From Dugong dugon (lineage: Eukaryota; Chordata; Mammalia; Sirenia; Dugongidae): a stretch of 64,000 bases of DNA. The DNA is taken from the NCBI GenBank assembly GCA_030035585.1, contig CM057477.1:64833447-64897446 (forward strand), read 5' to 3'. Every line of letters starts with the position of its first letter. Positions within the stretch are counted from its first letter, which is position 1. Below, in pieces: positions 57,001 to 58,919 of the stretch. The position numbers and the translations under genes were made by a program. Under the pieces are notes generated by a model, which did not search any database, was not told the DNA's origin, and worked only from the letters and a program-made list of their open reading frames with translations.

Positions 57001-58533
57001 TTGTCAGTGGCTGATTTTCCAGAAGTAGATTGGCAGGTTTTTTTTTCCAAGGTGCCTCTGAGTGGACTTGAACTACCAACCTTCTGGTTAGCAGCCAAGT
57101 GCATTAACGGCTTGCATCACACATGACTCCATACCATAGTGTGGTGGCCATAAAAATGCACCACTCAGCTCTTCTGTTGTGAGGAGCAGAACTGACAGCC
57201 CCAGCTGCTCCTCCTCTTGATCCACTGGAGGCTGAGGCCGTGCTCCCTCAGGGCTGCTGCCAACCAGTGATGGGGCACCACGGGTATATTAATGCAGACC
57301 CACTCCTGTGCCCTGTGGTGTTCCTTTAACTCAGGACTTCAGCTCAAGGACTCCCTACTGACCTCCACTAGAACTGCACTGCTGTCTGAGATTTTTCATG
57401 CACAGCCTTCCTTCCTTCCCTCTCTCCTTCACAGGTGGCATACCTGCATGGTGGTCTGAAGGTGCTCCCTGCCATCTCCAGCTCCTTCCTCTTTATCCTT
57501 CACAAGCATTCCCTCCATTAAATCTCTTGCACCTCTTATCTGGTCTTGGTGTCTGCTTCTCAGAGAACCCCAACTAACGAATCTGGAACGGTCAAGTTTC
57601 TACCATTTATAACACTTGCCAATTTTCTATGTCTTAAGCATTATGGGGAGACGAGTCCCAGGCATAAAACTTTCAGTAAAATTTCCCATGTGCTTACTTC
57701 TTGTGCGTGGTTGAATAGCATCCTCCCAAAATTCATGTCCACCCGGAAACCTCAGAATATGGCCTTATTTGGAGATAGGGTTTTTGTAGATGTGATTAGT
57801 CAAGATAAGGTCATGTTAGATTAGGTTGGGCCTTAATCAGATATGATGGGTGTTCTTGTAGGAAGAGAAGAAACACAGAGACAGACATACAGGAAGAACA
57901 CCATGTGACACAGAGGTAGAGACTGGAGTGACACGTCTACAAGCGAAGGAACTCCAAGGATTGCTGACAACACCAGAAGCTAAGAGAAAGGCACAGAGAA
58001 GATCCTCCCCTACAGCCTTTAGACAGAGCATGACCCTGCCAACACCTTGATTTTGGACTTCTAGCTTCCGGAACTGTAAGAAAATAAACTTCTGTTGCTT
58101 TACACCACCCAGTTTGTGGTAAGTTGTTAACTGAATCCCTTGGAAACTAATATACCCCTTGACTAAGAACGACTGTTTTACAGGCAAGTTTCTATTGAAC
58201 TGTTGTCATTGTAGAATCCCTGTAAGTACACAGATCAATCCCGAGGTACAATTATGAAACTGGCTGAAAAGCCAATAGCACAAATGAACAAGGCTTCATT
58301 TGAGGAACCAACAAAATCATGGCAGAATGGGGAGGGAAGAATGCTGTAAGAGGAGTTTATATCAGGTACGTAAAAGTCAGACAAATATAGGGGGGAACAT
58401 GGCACACAATGCCTACACAAATGAAGCCGATGTAAAGATCAACCAGGGAGAAATTACCTCGTATGTTGTAGTAAGATTTTGCAGAATTTCAACTTGCCTA
58501 GAGGTTCTAGGAAGAGCAGATAGAACCTGGCCA
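14373..58533 (-). CDS. CPB2: CPB2 (carboxypeptidase B2 / TAFI), exons 2-11
   Basis: CPB2 is a secreted M14 zinc carboxypeptidase zymogen made in liver. Once cleaved by thrombin-thrombomodulin it removes C-terminal Lys/Arg from fibrin and slows fibrinolysis. Ten exons on the minus strand (58458-58533, 55865-55989, 53831-53939, 49506-49607, 46064-46168, 41220-41330, 37508-37601, 26780-26982, 22219-22306, 14373-14557) join without frame conflict. Visible hallmarks are four propeptide N-glycosylation sites (NLT, NDS, NVS, NDT), the activation site SPR/ASS, zinc ligands in HAREW and MHSYSQ, substrate-binding DLNRN, the Tyr-248 equivalent, the basic-specificity Asp-255 equivalent and the catalytic Glu in ELRDTG. 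No stop is seen, so the gene looks functional. Exon 1 (signal peptide) was not found before 64,000. Confidence 0.97.
14737..14945 (-). mobile_element. AfroSINE, long form
   Basis: Nearly complete reverse-strand copy, from CCAAACCCACTAAGG to CACCACCAAGGCTCC, in CPB2 intron 10. Confidence 0.9.
14981..15010. repeat. (AC)n microsatellite
   Basis: About 15 AC units at the junction of two reverse-strand SINEs, likely grown from the SINE tail. Confidence 0.95.
15011..15205 (-). mobile_element. AfroSINE, diverged long form
   Basis: Reverse copy with CCATGTGTTAACAGAGTGG and TTCTTCCATGACCCTGCTGG. It belongs to the older variant with a CCACCCAGAGG-type middle. Confidence 0.8.
15378..16500 (-). mobile_element. 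L1 3' UTR, reverse orientation
   Basis: Begins with a poly-T run, the reverse of a poly-A tail, then TTACAGAACAAATAGTTTCTC and later CTTTTAAGACCCCAGAAGC. The same family, in the same order, recurs at 53.19 kb (reverse) and in forward form at 61.65 kb. I assign it to an afrotherian L1 3' end from its tail and its recurrence; no ORF2 part remains. Confidence 0.75.
16500..16893 (-). mobile_element. Old L1 3' region, reverse orientation
   Basis: Reverse of the familiar old-L1 3' segment (TTTGATGGGTGAAAAATA, then TTTGATTACTAGTGAG). It is cut by the RTE insertion that follows. Confidence 0.65.
16894..17703 (+). mobile_element. RTE (BovB-like) LINE, 3' part of the RT and tail
   Basis: Reads [20 protein letters not shown] then [13 protein letters not shown] and VTDFILL, the reverse-transcriptase YADD region and its downstream block of RTE/BovB LINEs, followed by [19 protein letters not shown]-like sequence in other frames. 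It ends with ACTCGACAGCACCTAACAAC. The YADD box is intact but the reading frame is broken several times, and the 5' two thirds are missing, as usual for these LINEs. Confidence 0.9.
17725..17793. repeat. TG/TA-rich simple repeat
   Basis: Alternating TG then TA dinucleotides after the RTE tail, running up to the next SINE. Confidence 0.85.
17794..17950 (+). mobile_element. AfroSINE, short form (left arm of an inverted pair)
   Basis: Nearly complete, from GAAACCCTGGTGGCTTAGTG to CAACTCAGTGGCAACGGG. An oppositely oriented copy starts within about 10 bp. Confidence 0.93.
17958..18124 (-). mobile_element. AfroSINE, short form (right arm of an inverted pair)
   Basis: From GTTGCCGTCGAGTCGATCCC to TTAACCACTGCCCAACAGGG, reverse strand. 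It is close to consensus and can pair with the preceding copy. Confidence 0.93.
18180..18390 (-). mobile_element. Old L1 ORF2 fragment, reverse orientation
   Basis: Reverse of the L1 ORF2 stretch seen as GACAATTATATAATTTGCAA and ATAATGATAATTTTTGCC. Probably part of the same old L1 as 16.5-16.9 kb, split by the RTE and SINE insertions. Confidence 0.55.
18391..18977. other. CPB2: CPB2 intron 10, mostly unassigned
   Basis: A short L1-like piece near 18.42 kb (GAAAAATATCCATCAACAG) is followed by about 400 bp of less AT-rich sequence in which I recognise nothing. Confidence 0.4.
18978..19143 (+). mobile_element. AfroSINE, short form
   Basis: Clear body CCTTGGAAACCCTATGGGGC and tail CAACTCAGTGGCAACGGG plus GTTTGGTTTT. 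Confidence 0.92.
19272..19830 (-). mobile_element. RTE (BovB-like) LINE 3' part, reverse orientation
   Basis: Reverse complement of the same 3' region as the copy at 16.9-17.7 kb: GTACATGAGACGAAGTCTTA, CATGGCTTGGATCAGGTGCA and GCATCGATTGTGGGTCCAAG. It is broken and 5'-truncated. Confidence 0.88.
19921..20068 (+). mobile_element. AfroSINE remnants
   Basis: A short reverse tail piece (CAAACCCGTTGCCGTCAACT) is followed by a forward copy lacking its first bases and its tail. Confidence 0.8.
20396..20907 (-). mobile_element. MaLR-type LTR (ERVL-MaLR fossil), solo
   Basis: The 512-bp stretch reads on the minus strand from TGTTATGGATTGAATTGTGT to TAGCAGCACTAGATAGC and then AAGACA, the ends of mammalian MaLR LTRs. 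An AATAAA-type signal is near the 3' end. No internal region is present. It is old, judging by its divergence and weakly matching flanks. Confidence 0.85.
21063..21401. mobile_element. hAT-type DNA transposon relic (non-autonomous)
   Basis: Imperfect 16-bp terminal inverted repeats (CAGGAGTTGGCAAACT and CAGGAGTCAGCAAACT) enclose 339 bp with the GGACCAGACAGTATATG-type interior typical of old mammalian hAT-Charlie elements. It has no coding capacity. Confidence 0.85.
21430..21745 (+). mobile_element. L2 3' end split by an AfroSINE
   Basis: CCAAAAGGGCAGAAGCTTTG, then TCAATAAATATCTTCCAGCA after the SINE, matches the L2 3' end. A reverse-strand AfroSINE (21493-21695) divides it. Confidence 0.6.
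21493..21695 (-). mobile_element. AfroSINE, diverged long form
   Basis: Reverse copy with CATGGTGACATCATGTGTGC, GCTCCATAGGGTTTTTAAGG and ACTGAATCACACAGGGACTC. Confidence 0.85.
22219..22306 (-). CDS. CPB2: CPB2 exon 10
   Basis: This exon encodes [17 protein letters not shown] then [12 protein letters not shown] and the first base of a tyrosine codon (88 nt). That tyrosine is the Tyr-248 equivalent, which closes over substrate, so its codon is split between exons 10 and 11. The acceptor is TTCCTTCCAG and the donor T/GTAAGT. Confidence 0.95.
23213..23361 (-). mobile_element. AfroSINE, short form
   Basis: CCAAACCCGTTGCCTTCAAG to ACTGAACCACCAGGGCTCC. TTGAAG-like flanks are present on both sides. 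Confidence 0.92.
23585..23768 (+). mobile_element. AfroSINE, older variant
   Basis: Forward copy with TTTGAACCCACCTAGAGGC, AACACATGGGGTCACCATGA and an ACAACAAC tail. Confidence 0.85.
23790..23995 (+). mobile_element. AfroSINE, older variant
   Basis: Forward copy with AGTCCCTAAGTGGTGCAAAA, CTACCCAGAGGTGCCTCGG and CATGGGGTCACTGTGAGTTG. Confidence 0.87.
24186..24737. other. CPB2: CPB2 intron 9/10 sequence, unassigned
   Basis: No exon, RNA gene or repeat family recognised. The 24.4-24.73 kb part is mixed-composition and may be an old repeat I cannot name. Confidence 0.4.
24738..24956 (+). mobile_element. AfroSINE, older variant
   Basis: Forward copy with ACACCCAGAGGCACCTTGG, AACACATGGGGTCTCCATGA and CCAGGCAACTGGTTTGGG. 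Confidence 0.87.
25425..25605 (-). mobile_element. L1 3' UTR end, reverse orientation
   Basis: TTGAAAGTTTACAATTCAAG followed by AGTCTCTCATACAAAAATTT is the reverse of the L1 3' end seen in forward form near 45.8 kb. Confidence 0.7.
25641..25827 (+). mobile_element. LTR fragment, family B (fossil)
   Basis: About 187 bp with an AATAAAACTTTCTC polyadenylation block and ending CCCAACA. A second copy of the same family is at 26,555-26,744. No internal retroviral region is visible. Solo remnant, old. Confidence 0.6.
25835..25930 (+). mobile_element. AfroSINE fragment, cut by an LTR
   Basis: Middle part only (GAGAAAAGATGTGGCAGTCT to CTATGGGGCAGTTCTAATCT). It stops where the family A LTR begins. 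Confidence 0.8.
25931..26554 (+). mobile_element. Solo LTR, family A copy 1 (class I ERV-like fossil)
   Basis: Runs from TGATTTAGGAAATAATATAG to CCCCCTACAACA, 624 bp, with an AATAAAATTTT polyadenylation block near the 3' end and two copies of a roughly 73-bp repeat (GGCAGACATGGCT core) upstream. Copy 2 of the same family is at 30,280. No internal region is present. It lies antisense to CPB2. Confidence 0.85.
26555..26744 (+). mobile_element. LTR fragment, family B, next to CPB2 exon 9 (fossil)
   Basis: Aligns along its length with 25,641-25,827: AGCTATATAAAGGGTCAG, CAATAATAAAACTTTTC, GGGTTGGGAGTAGATTTTG and the end CCCAACA. It ends 35 bp from exon 9, leaving the splice donor itself intact. 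Confidence 0.65.
26780..26982 (-). CDS. CPB2: CPB2 exon 9 (third zinc ligand)
   Basis: This exon encodes [20 protein letters not shown], then [18 protein letters not shown] and [20 protein letters not shown] up to DHKEL (203 nt). The His of MHSYSQ is the third zinc ligand. The acceptor is CACCACAG at 26984-26983 and the donor CTG/GTAAGT. An old LTR piece ends 35 bp past the exon on the intron 9 side. Confidence 0.95.
27463..27668 (+). mobile_element. AfroSINE, older variant
   Basis: Forward copy with GCCCTGGGTGGCACAAACAG, CCACCCAGAGGTACCTTGG and a GAAATCAACTCGAAGACAC tail. Confidence 0.88.
28010..28140 (-). mobile_element. MIR SINE fragment
   Basis: GCTAAGTGATTTACAAGCAA, then CCTCACAACAACCCTATGAA is the reverse of the MIR core and 3' part. 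Confidence 0.7.
28200..28420 (+). mobile_element. MIR SINE
   Basis: AGCTACATGGCCATGGGCAA, then TTCCTTACCGGCAAAATGG, and the end CTGGCATCTAGCAAGTG. Old mammalian MIR. Confidence 0.75.
28425..28444. repeat. (ATC)n microsatellite
   Basis: Six ATC units after the MIR end. Confidence 0.9.
28930..29218. mobile_element. hAT-type DNA transposon relic
   Basis: AT-rich interior and an end reading GCCACATGTGGCTAGTGATT then ACCGTACTGGACAGCGCAG, typical of an old non-autonomous mammalian hAT. The partner end (TTCTGTACAACAGAAATATA) is weak. Confidence 0.6.
29285..29440 (+). mobile_element. MIR SINE
   Basis: TTTGGGCAGCCACTTCATC, then CTTATCTGTACCATGAGTGG. Diverged MIR. Confidence 0.6.
29480..29690 (+). 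mobile_element. AfroSINE, older variant
   Basis: Forward copy with GTCCCTAGGTGGTGCACATG, GACACACCTGGGGTCACTAT and GAACTTGATAGCAACTAA. Confidence 0.87.
30243..31140 (-). mobile_element. AfroSINE interrupted by a solo LTR
   Basis: The reverse-strand SINE starts at 30,243 (CCAAACCTGTTGCTCATTG), breaks after ATTCCAAC, and resumes at 30,968 with TCATGGCAACCCCAGATG, ending CACCACCCAGGGACC. The LTR between carries a 4-bp duplication of CAAC, proving the order: SINE first, LTR later. Confidence 0.93.
30280..30963 (+). mobile_element. Solo LTR, family A copy 2 (class I ERV-like fossil)
   Basis: 684 bp from TGATTTAGGAAACAATATTG to CCCTACAACA, flanked by CAAC on both sides (30276-30279 and 30964-30967). 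The 4-bp duplication suits class I (gamma-like) elements. Three copies of the 73-bp GGCAGACATGG repeat lie upstream of the AATAAA block, against two in copy 1. No internal region is present; it is a solo LTR left by recombination. Confidence 0.92.
31250..33480 (+). mobile_element. L1 ORF2 C-terminus and 3' end, split by a mariner
   Basis: Starts inside the CAACTAATTTTCGACAAAG block of ORF2, continues through the ATGGGCAAAGG-like and GGTGGGATTGTA stretches, then after the mariner resumes at GGTTCAACTACTATGGAAAA and runs through CAATAGCAAAAAGATGGAAA and AATGGAATATTATGCAGCC to the 3' UTR. The frame is broken many times. Confidence 0.9.
31839..32749 (+). mobile_element. Mariner DNA transposon, internally shortened
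   Basis: Terminal inverted repeats around AGGGTAAGTCA, with TA on both sides (31837-31838 and 32750-32751), give the Tc1/mariner signature. The 911-bp length is short of the usual 1.3 kb. Transposase pieces include the C-terminal [37 protein letters not shown] and the preceding [10 protein letters not shown]. The Asp expected before NAPAH reads Tyr (HHYNAPAH), the final Asp of [10 protein letters not shown] is kept, and stops and frame breaks occur upstream, so it is inactive. Target: the older L1 3' part. Confidence 0.93.
33481..33789. mobile_element. Short DNA transposon relic (MITE-like)
   Basis: Ends CAGGTGGTCCCCGACTTACG and, reversed, CAGGTATTCCCTGAATTATG form imperfect inverted repeats around 309 bp of non-coding sequence. 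The ends suggest a pogo/Tigger-type family, but the exact family is not certain. Confidence 0.6.
33790..34325 (+). mobile_element. L1 3' UTR, forward orientation
   Basis: GTTCTACATCCTAGTTTAGT, GAGGTCTTAAAAGCTTGC and GAGACCAGAAGAGCTAGGTG follow the same order as the L1 3' end at 45.17 kb. It contains two A-runs (34.10 and 34.29 kb). Confidence 0.75.
34326..35340 (-). other. Unclassified repeat, possibly LTR-like, reverse orientation
   Basis: A C/T-rich block on the plus strand with, on the minus strand, an AATAAA near 34,604. Octamer motifs (ATTTGCAT on the plus strand) sit near 35,161 and 35,256, each followed by AGTCCCACCC. This layout would suit an LTR with a U3 on the right, but I cannot place its ends or family. 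Open stretches here are low-complexity and not genes. Confidence 0.35.
35705..35885 (+). mobile_element. MIR SINE, nearly complete
   Basis: CCAGCTCTGCCACTTACTAG, TTGAGCAAATGACTTAACC and GCCTGGCACTTAGTAACTG give a clear MIR order. Confidence 0.85.
35890..36265. other. GC-richer intron block with a short internal repeat
   Basis: GGGTGACACCAACCCTAGTG occurs at about 36,037 and 36,114 and related GGTGTCACC motifs follow in reverse. Family unknown. No open frame worth calling. Confidence 0.45.
36290..36710 (-). mobile_element. AfroSINE (reverse) with a second AfroSINE inserted (forward)
   Basis: The reverse copy runs 36,290-36,390 and resumes at about 36,597-36,710. A complete forward copy, from GGAGCCTTGGTGGTACAGTG to CTCAATGGCAATGAGTTTC, sits between. 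AATCTTTA occurs on both sides of the inner copy as its target duplication. Confidence 0.92.
36934..37064 (+). mobile_element. AfroSINE, short form with target duplication
   Basis: GGAGCCCTGGTGGCACAGTG to ACTAGATGGCAGGGATTT, missing part of the CTGTCCT block. TATTTAAAGATG flanks it on both sides (one base longer on the right). Confidence 0.92.
37193..37405 (-). mobile_element. AfroSINE, older variant
   Basis: Reverse copy ending CACCCAGGGACTCCTGA, about 100 bp from the donor of CPB2 exon 8. Confidence 0.87.
37508..37601 (-). CDS. CPB2: CPB2 exon 8 (substrate-binding DLNRN)
   Basis: This exon encodes [31 protein letters not shown] and one base of the next codon (94 nt). It holds the Arg-127 equivalent (WRKNRS) and the Asn-Arg pair (DLNRN) that bind the substrate C-terminus. 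The acceptor is TATTCAG and the donor G/GTATGT. Confidence 0.95.
37788..37995 (+). mobile_element. AfroSINE, long form
   Basis: AAGCCCTGGTGGTACAGTGG, GAGAAAGATGTGACAGTCTG and ACTTGACAGCAATAGGTTTG. Confidence 0.92.
38461..38876 (+). mobile_element. MaLR-type solo LTR (ERVL-MaLR fossil) with 5-bp duplication
   Basis: Runs from TGTTATGAATTGAATTGTG to CACTAGATAACTCAGACA, 416 bp, with AAAATAAATTCCTG near the 3' end. CTGCT occurs on both sides (38456-38460 and 38877-38881), the 5-bp duplication expected of this class. No internal region is present. Confidence 0.92.
38882..40134. other. CPB2: CPB2 intron 7, no recognised feature
   Basis: AT-rich, with a short AT dinucleotide run near 39,270 and a purine-rich stretch near 39,880. 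I see no exon or clear repeat. Confidence 0.5.
40135..40300 (+). mobile_element. AfroSINE, short form, near consensus
   Basis: GCAGTTCGAATCCACCAGCC and CAGAATCGACTCGACGGCAA match the consensus closely, so this is one of the younger copies. The head lacks the GGTGGCGCAG segment. Confidence 0.93.
40611..41255 (-). repeat. 15-copy 43-bp minisatellite made of exon end plus splice donor
   Basis: Fifteen head-to-tail 43-bp units occupy exactly 645 bp. Unit 15 (41213-41255) is the native copy: 36 bases coding [12 protein letters not shown] and the intron start GTAGGTG. Units 1-14 lie in intron 7. They carry mostly GAG/GTAGGTG junctions; unit 14 has GAA/GTAGGTG and unit 1 a GC in place of GT. Variants are shared among distant units: GAT against GGT (units 2, 5, 6 and 15 keep GAT) and ATTAAC against GTTCGC/GTTCAC on the plus strand. 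That pattern suggests unequal exchange or conversion, not a single burst. Confidence 0.95.
41220..41330 (-). CDS. CPB2: CPB2 exon 7, whose 3' end seeds a tandem array
   Basis: This exon encodes [25 protein letters not shown] and [12 protein letters not shown] (37 codons, 111 nt, phase 0/0). The acceptor is TTTGCAG and the donor AAG/GTAGGT at 41219-41218. Its last 36 bases and the first 7 intron bases make up unit 15 of a 43-bp tandem array that continues into the intron. Reading through the donor gives Val-Gly-Gly then TAA, so the protein depends on this donor being used. A human isoform lacking these 37 residues is known to me from reference annotation. Confidence 0.95.
41331..41757 (-). other. 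CPB2: CPB2 intron 6, no recognised feature
   Basis: AT-rich intron upstream of exon 7, ending at an A/T run. Confidence 0.5.
41758..42330 (-). mobile_element. L1-type 3' end, reverse orientation
   Basis: Starts with an A/T tract and TTTTTGGTGAAAGTTTACAC, the reverse of an L1 tail of the kind seen elsewhere in the window, then about 500 bp of matching-composition 3' UTR. Subfamily not determined. Confidence 0.55.
42826..43026 (-). mobile_element. AfroSINE, long form
   Basis: CATTGAGTCGATTCTGACTC to TTATGCCATCAGGCCTCC, reverse strand. Well preserved. Confidence 0.93.
43120..43180 (+). mobile_element. AfroSINE fragment
   Basis: AAAGGCCTGGTGATTTACTT and TCAGCCGATGAAAACCCTAT, the middle of the older variant. 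Confidence 0.65.
43283..43382 (+). mobile_element. L2 3' end
   Basis: AGACTGTAAGGACCTTGGGC and CTGGAACCTTGCAAGCAATG match the L2 3' end pattern. Confidence 0.65.
43383..44384. other. CPB2: CPB2 intron 6, unassigned, with a G-run
   Basis: Mixed sequence with a G-rich tract at about 43,764-43,788 (runs of 5, 7 and 6 G with single spacers). No exon or known repeat seen. Confidence 0.5.
44385..44740 (-). mobile_element. AfroSINE (reverse) with a forward AfroSINE inside
   Basis: Reverse copy 44,385-44,477 (CTGCCATCAGGTGGATTCCG onward) resumes at about 44,618-44,740 and ends CTGTGCCACCAGAGCTCC. A forward copy from ATGGTGGTATACTGGTTAAG to GACTCGGCAGCAAACAG lies between. Confidence 0.9.
44832..45036 (-). 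mobile_element. AfroSINE, long form
   Basis: GTTGTTGTTGTGTGCTGTCG, CCCCATTGGGTTTCCAAGGC and TTTGCACCACCAGGGCTCC. The tail has the GTTGTT (reverse of AACAAC) repeat. Confidence 0.93.
45172..45883 (+). mobile_element. L1 3' UTR with poly-A tail
   Basis: GTGGCATCTGGGGTCTTAA, GACTTCATCAGCCTGAGACC, CACAACAGAGGGTCCCTGAT, CTTTCACTTAAACCAC then a run of over 20 A. This is one of the better preserved L1 3' ends in the window and has kept its tail, so it is likely fairly young. No ORF2 part is attached. Confidence 0.85.
45925..45962. repeat. G-rich (GGTGGG)n tract, possible G-quadruplex
   Basis: Runs of G separated by single T over about 38 bases. It lies in intron 6 about 100 bp past the exon 6 donor, on the strand opposite to CPB2 sense. 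Confidence 0.8.
46064..46168 (-). CDS. CPB2: CPB2 exon 6 (HxxE zinc site)
   Basis: This exon encodes [25 protein letters not shown] and [10 protein letters not shown] (35 codons, phase 0/0). It contains the first two zinc ligands (His and Glu of HAREW) and the arginine between them. The acceptor is GAGCAG at 46170-46169 and the donor GTAAGT. Confidence 0.96.
46215..46350 (-). mobile_element. MIR SINE fragment
   Basis: TTCCATTTATATAGTGCTTA and CTCTCAGCAAGTCTATACAG, a diverged reverse MIR. Confidence 0.5.
46351..46982. other. CPB2: CPB2 intron 5, unassigned
   Basis: Mixed composition. I see no exon, RNA gene or named repeat. Confidence 0.45.
46983..47376 (+). mobile_element. AfroSINE (forward) with a reverse AfroSINE in its head
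   Basis: The forward head AGAGCCCTGGTAACTCAGT is broken at about 47,000 by a reverse copy ending GTGCCACCAGGGTT near 47,188; the forward copy then resumes with AAAGCACTTGGCTGCTAACC and ends GACTTGATGGCAGTAAG near 47,370. Confidence 0.88.
47378..47578 (+). mobile_element. AfroSINE, long form with RTE-like tail
   Basis: AGAGCCCTGGTGGTGCAATG through GGCAGCACCTAACAACAACA. The last 20-odd bases match the RTE 3' end at 17,680-17,703, against the GGCAACGGG ending of the short form. Confidence 0.93.
47639..48122 (+). other. Possible LTR-like segment
   Basis: Begins TGTCAAATTG, has GATTAAAACCCAGAAATACT near the right end, and closes CACCTGTTACA. The ends and layout would fit an old LTR, but no duplication is seen and the family is unknown. 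Confidence 0.3.
48266..48342 (-). mobile_element. AfroSINE fragment
   Basis: TTTTGAGTTGGCCCTGACTC and ATGGTGACCTTATGATG, reverse tail only. Confidence 0.75.
48745..48850 (-). mobile_element. MIR SINE fragment
   Basis: CCTCATTTTATGATTATAGG and GGCGTGTCTAATGTCACATA, reverse MIR core. Confidence 0.6.
48858..49056 (-). mobile_element. AfroSINE, long form
   Basis: CCCATTGCCATCAAGTCAAT to CTGTGCCACCAGGGCTC, reverse strand. Confidence 0.92.
49120..49336 (-). mobile_element. AfroSINE, older variant
   Basis: AACAACAACAATAACCCATC to GTGCCACCCGGGGACC. It lies about 170 bp from the exon 5 donor. Confidence 0.9.
49506..49607 (-). CDS. CPB2: CPB2 exon 5
   Basis: This exon encodes [18 protein letters not shown] then [16 protein letters not shown]: 34 codons, phase 0 on both sides, at the start of the mature catalytic domain. 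The acceptor is TTGATAG at 49609-49608 and the donor GTATGT. Confidence 0.95.
49608..50194 (-). other. CPB2: CPB2 intron 4, no recognised feature
   Basis: AT-rich sequence with a T-run near 49,985. Nothing named. Confidence 0.45.
50195..50560 (+). mobile_element. Probable solo LTR (ERV fossil)
   Basis: The layout fits an LTR: a U3 part, TATAAAAGCCTTCAGC as TATA box, then TATAATAAACCTCTTGCTGC as polyadenylation block about 75 bp later, then a short U5 toward GTGGTAACA. Ends are approximate and no internal region is seen. Class I or II cannot be decided. Confidence 0.6.
50561..51202. other. CPB2: CPB2 intron 4, unassigned
   Basis: Moderate GC content. I recognise no exon or repeat. Confidence 0.4.
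51203..51402 (+). mobile_element. AfroSINE, older variant
   Basis: GGGAGTCCTTGAGTGGTTCA, GACACACATGGGGTCACCAT and GACTCAATGGCAGCTGGTG. Confidence 0.9.
51403..52276. other. CPB2: CPB2 intron 4, unassigned
   Basis: T-rich at the left, then mixed. No exon, RNA gene or named repeat is seen. Confidence 0.45.
52277..52422 (-). mobile_element. AfroSINE, short form
   Basis: CCAAACCCATTGCCATCAAC to TGCACCACCAGGGCTCC. Confidence 0.92.
52423..53190. other. CPB2: CPB2 intron 4, no recognised feature
   Basis: AT-rich. Nothing named. Confidence 0.45.
53191..53795 (-). mobile_element. L1 3' UTR, reverse orientation
   Basis: Same family and order as 15.38-16.0 kb: TTTGTACTTCAGGTGAAGG, CACAACATGTCAACTCTCTC, a T-run, and CTTCTGGCCCTTGTCCCTGG. 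It ends about 40 bp before CPB2 exon 4, on the downstream (donor) side. Confidence 0.8.
53831..53939 (-). CDS. CPB2: CPB2 exon 4 (activation site)
   Basis: This exon encodes [22 protein letters not shown] and [14 protein letters not shown]. The thrombin/plasmin cleavage site lies after SPR, as in human TAFI, and NDT keeps the fourth glycosylation site. The exon is 109 nt and begins with the last base of a codon split from exon 3. The acceptor is CCCTAG at 53941-53940 and the donor GTAAGC. Confidence 0.95.
53940..54600 (-). other. CPB2: CPB2 intron 3, no recognised feature
   Basis: Mixed AT-rich sequence upstream of exon 4. Nothing named. Confidence 0.45.
54615..54845 (+). mobile_element. MIR SINE, nearly complete
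   Basis: CTTCTAGTTCTGCCATTTTC, TTTCATCTGCATAATGGGGA and TTAAATGATACAATGTATAG. Clear MIR order. Confidence 0.82.
55235..55335 (-). mobile_element. MIR SINE fragment
   Basis: TTTGCCTAAGGTCACACAGT and the preceding TTTTCAGATAAGGGGGCCGA give a reverse MIR. Confidence 0.65.
55423..55625 (-). mobile_element. AfroSINE, older variant
   Basis: CCAGTTGCCCCAAGTCATTT to TTTGTACCACCCAGGAAATC, reverse strand. Confidence 0.9.
55638..55808 (-). mobile_element. AfroSINE, short form, next to CPB2 exon 3
   Basis: CCAAACCGGTTGTCGTCTAC to GTGCCATCAGAGCTCC. AAAATGCATAATA flanks it on both sides as target duplication. It ends 56 bp before exon 3, inside intron 3 close to the donor, in the same orientation as the gene. 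Confidence 0.95.
55865..55989 (-). CDS. CPB2: CPB2 exon 3 (propeptide)
   Basis: This exon encodes [18 protein letters not shown] through [11 protein letters not shown] and two bases of the next codon (125 nt). NDS and NVS glycosylation sites are present. The acceptor is ACTGCAG and the donor GTAGGC. The end reads RIPF-R where the human protein, as I recall it, has GIPC-S, so a propeptide cysteine is replaced. A SINE ends only 56 bp beyond the donor. Confidence 0.95.
56165..56275 (+). mobile_element. L2 3' end
   Basis: CAGGGCCTGGAATATGCCAC, TCAATAAATATTTGGTGAG and the GAATGAATGA end are typical of L2. Confidence 0.75.
56432..56636 (+). mobile_element. AfroSINE, older variant
   Basis: GTCCCGGGGTGGTGCAAACT, TCCACCCAAAGGTGCCTTGG and TGACTCAACCGCAACTGGTG. 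Confidence 0.9.
56735..56880 (-). mobile_element. MIR SINE
   Basis: TTCAGATGAAGAAACTAAGG and TAGAAAGTGGCAGAAGAAGA, reverse MIR. Confidence 0.75.
56920..57130 (-). mobile_element. AfroSINE, older variant
   Basis: CCAGTTGCCGTTGAGTCACT to GCTTGCATCACACATGACTC. Confidence 0.88.
57135..57590 (+). other. Possible LTR-like segment
   Basis: CATTAAATCTCTTGCACCTC followed by GTGTCTGCTTCTCAGAGAAC and CCCAACTAACGA resembles the 3' part of an old LTR. The left end is unclear and no duplication is visible. Confidence 0.4.
57705..58155 (+). mobile_element. MaLR-type (MLT1-like) LTR fossil
   Basis: GTTGAATAGCATCCTCCCAA, GCCTTATTTGGAGATAGGG, TTGATTTTGGACTTCTAGC and AGAAAATAAACTTCTGTTGC follow the usual MLT1 order. 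Ends approximate. Solo LTR, old and shared by placental mammals as a family. Confidence 0.85.
58458..58533 (-). CDS. CPB2: CPB2 exon 2 (start of propeptide)
   Basis: This exon encodes [16 protein letters not shown] then LQNLTTTYE, which is 25 codons after one base of a split serine codon. The NLT site matches the first propeptide glycosylation site. The acceptor is TTTCCCAG at 58535-58534 and the donor is GTAATT from 58457. Confidence 0.95.
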
Positions 58534-58919
58534 CTGGGAAAAAATAAAAGAGATTGTGACATTAAATAAAAACAGAATGAAATAAATTATGCTGGGAGGG
58601 GCTTCTAACTACTGTAAAATGAAGCAACATTGAAATGTTAAAAGTTAGTGTTACACTAAATGTAAAAAGAGAATTTATACTCACATTCTTTCTATTCAAG
58701 CAATTGCAAAATCAACATCTCTCTGGAGTGGGAGTCAGTTTGTATTTACTTTTTTCATCTCTATTGTGTGTGAGTATGTGAATTTTAAAAATTAAATATT
58801 TGATATTTATGCTAATTTTAATGCAAATACCATCTTTTTACATTATAAAAGGAACTCCTGTGAATCCTTTGCCCCACTTAAGAAATCCAGCTTGACTCAT
58901 ATTCTTGAAGCTTCCCATG
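58534..58919 (-). other. CPB2: CPB2 intron 1, no recognised feature
   Basis: AT-rich sequence upstream of exon 2. Nothing named. Confidence 0.45.
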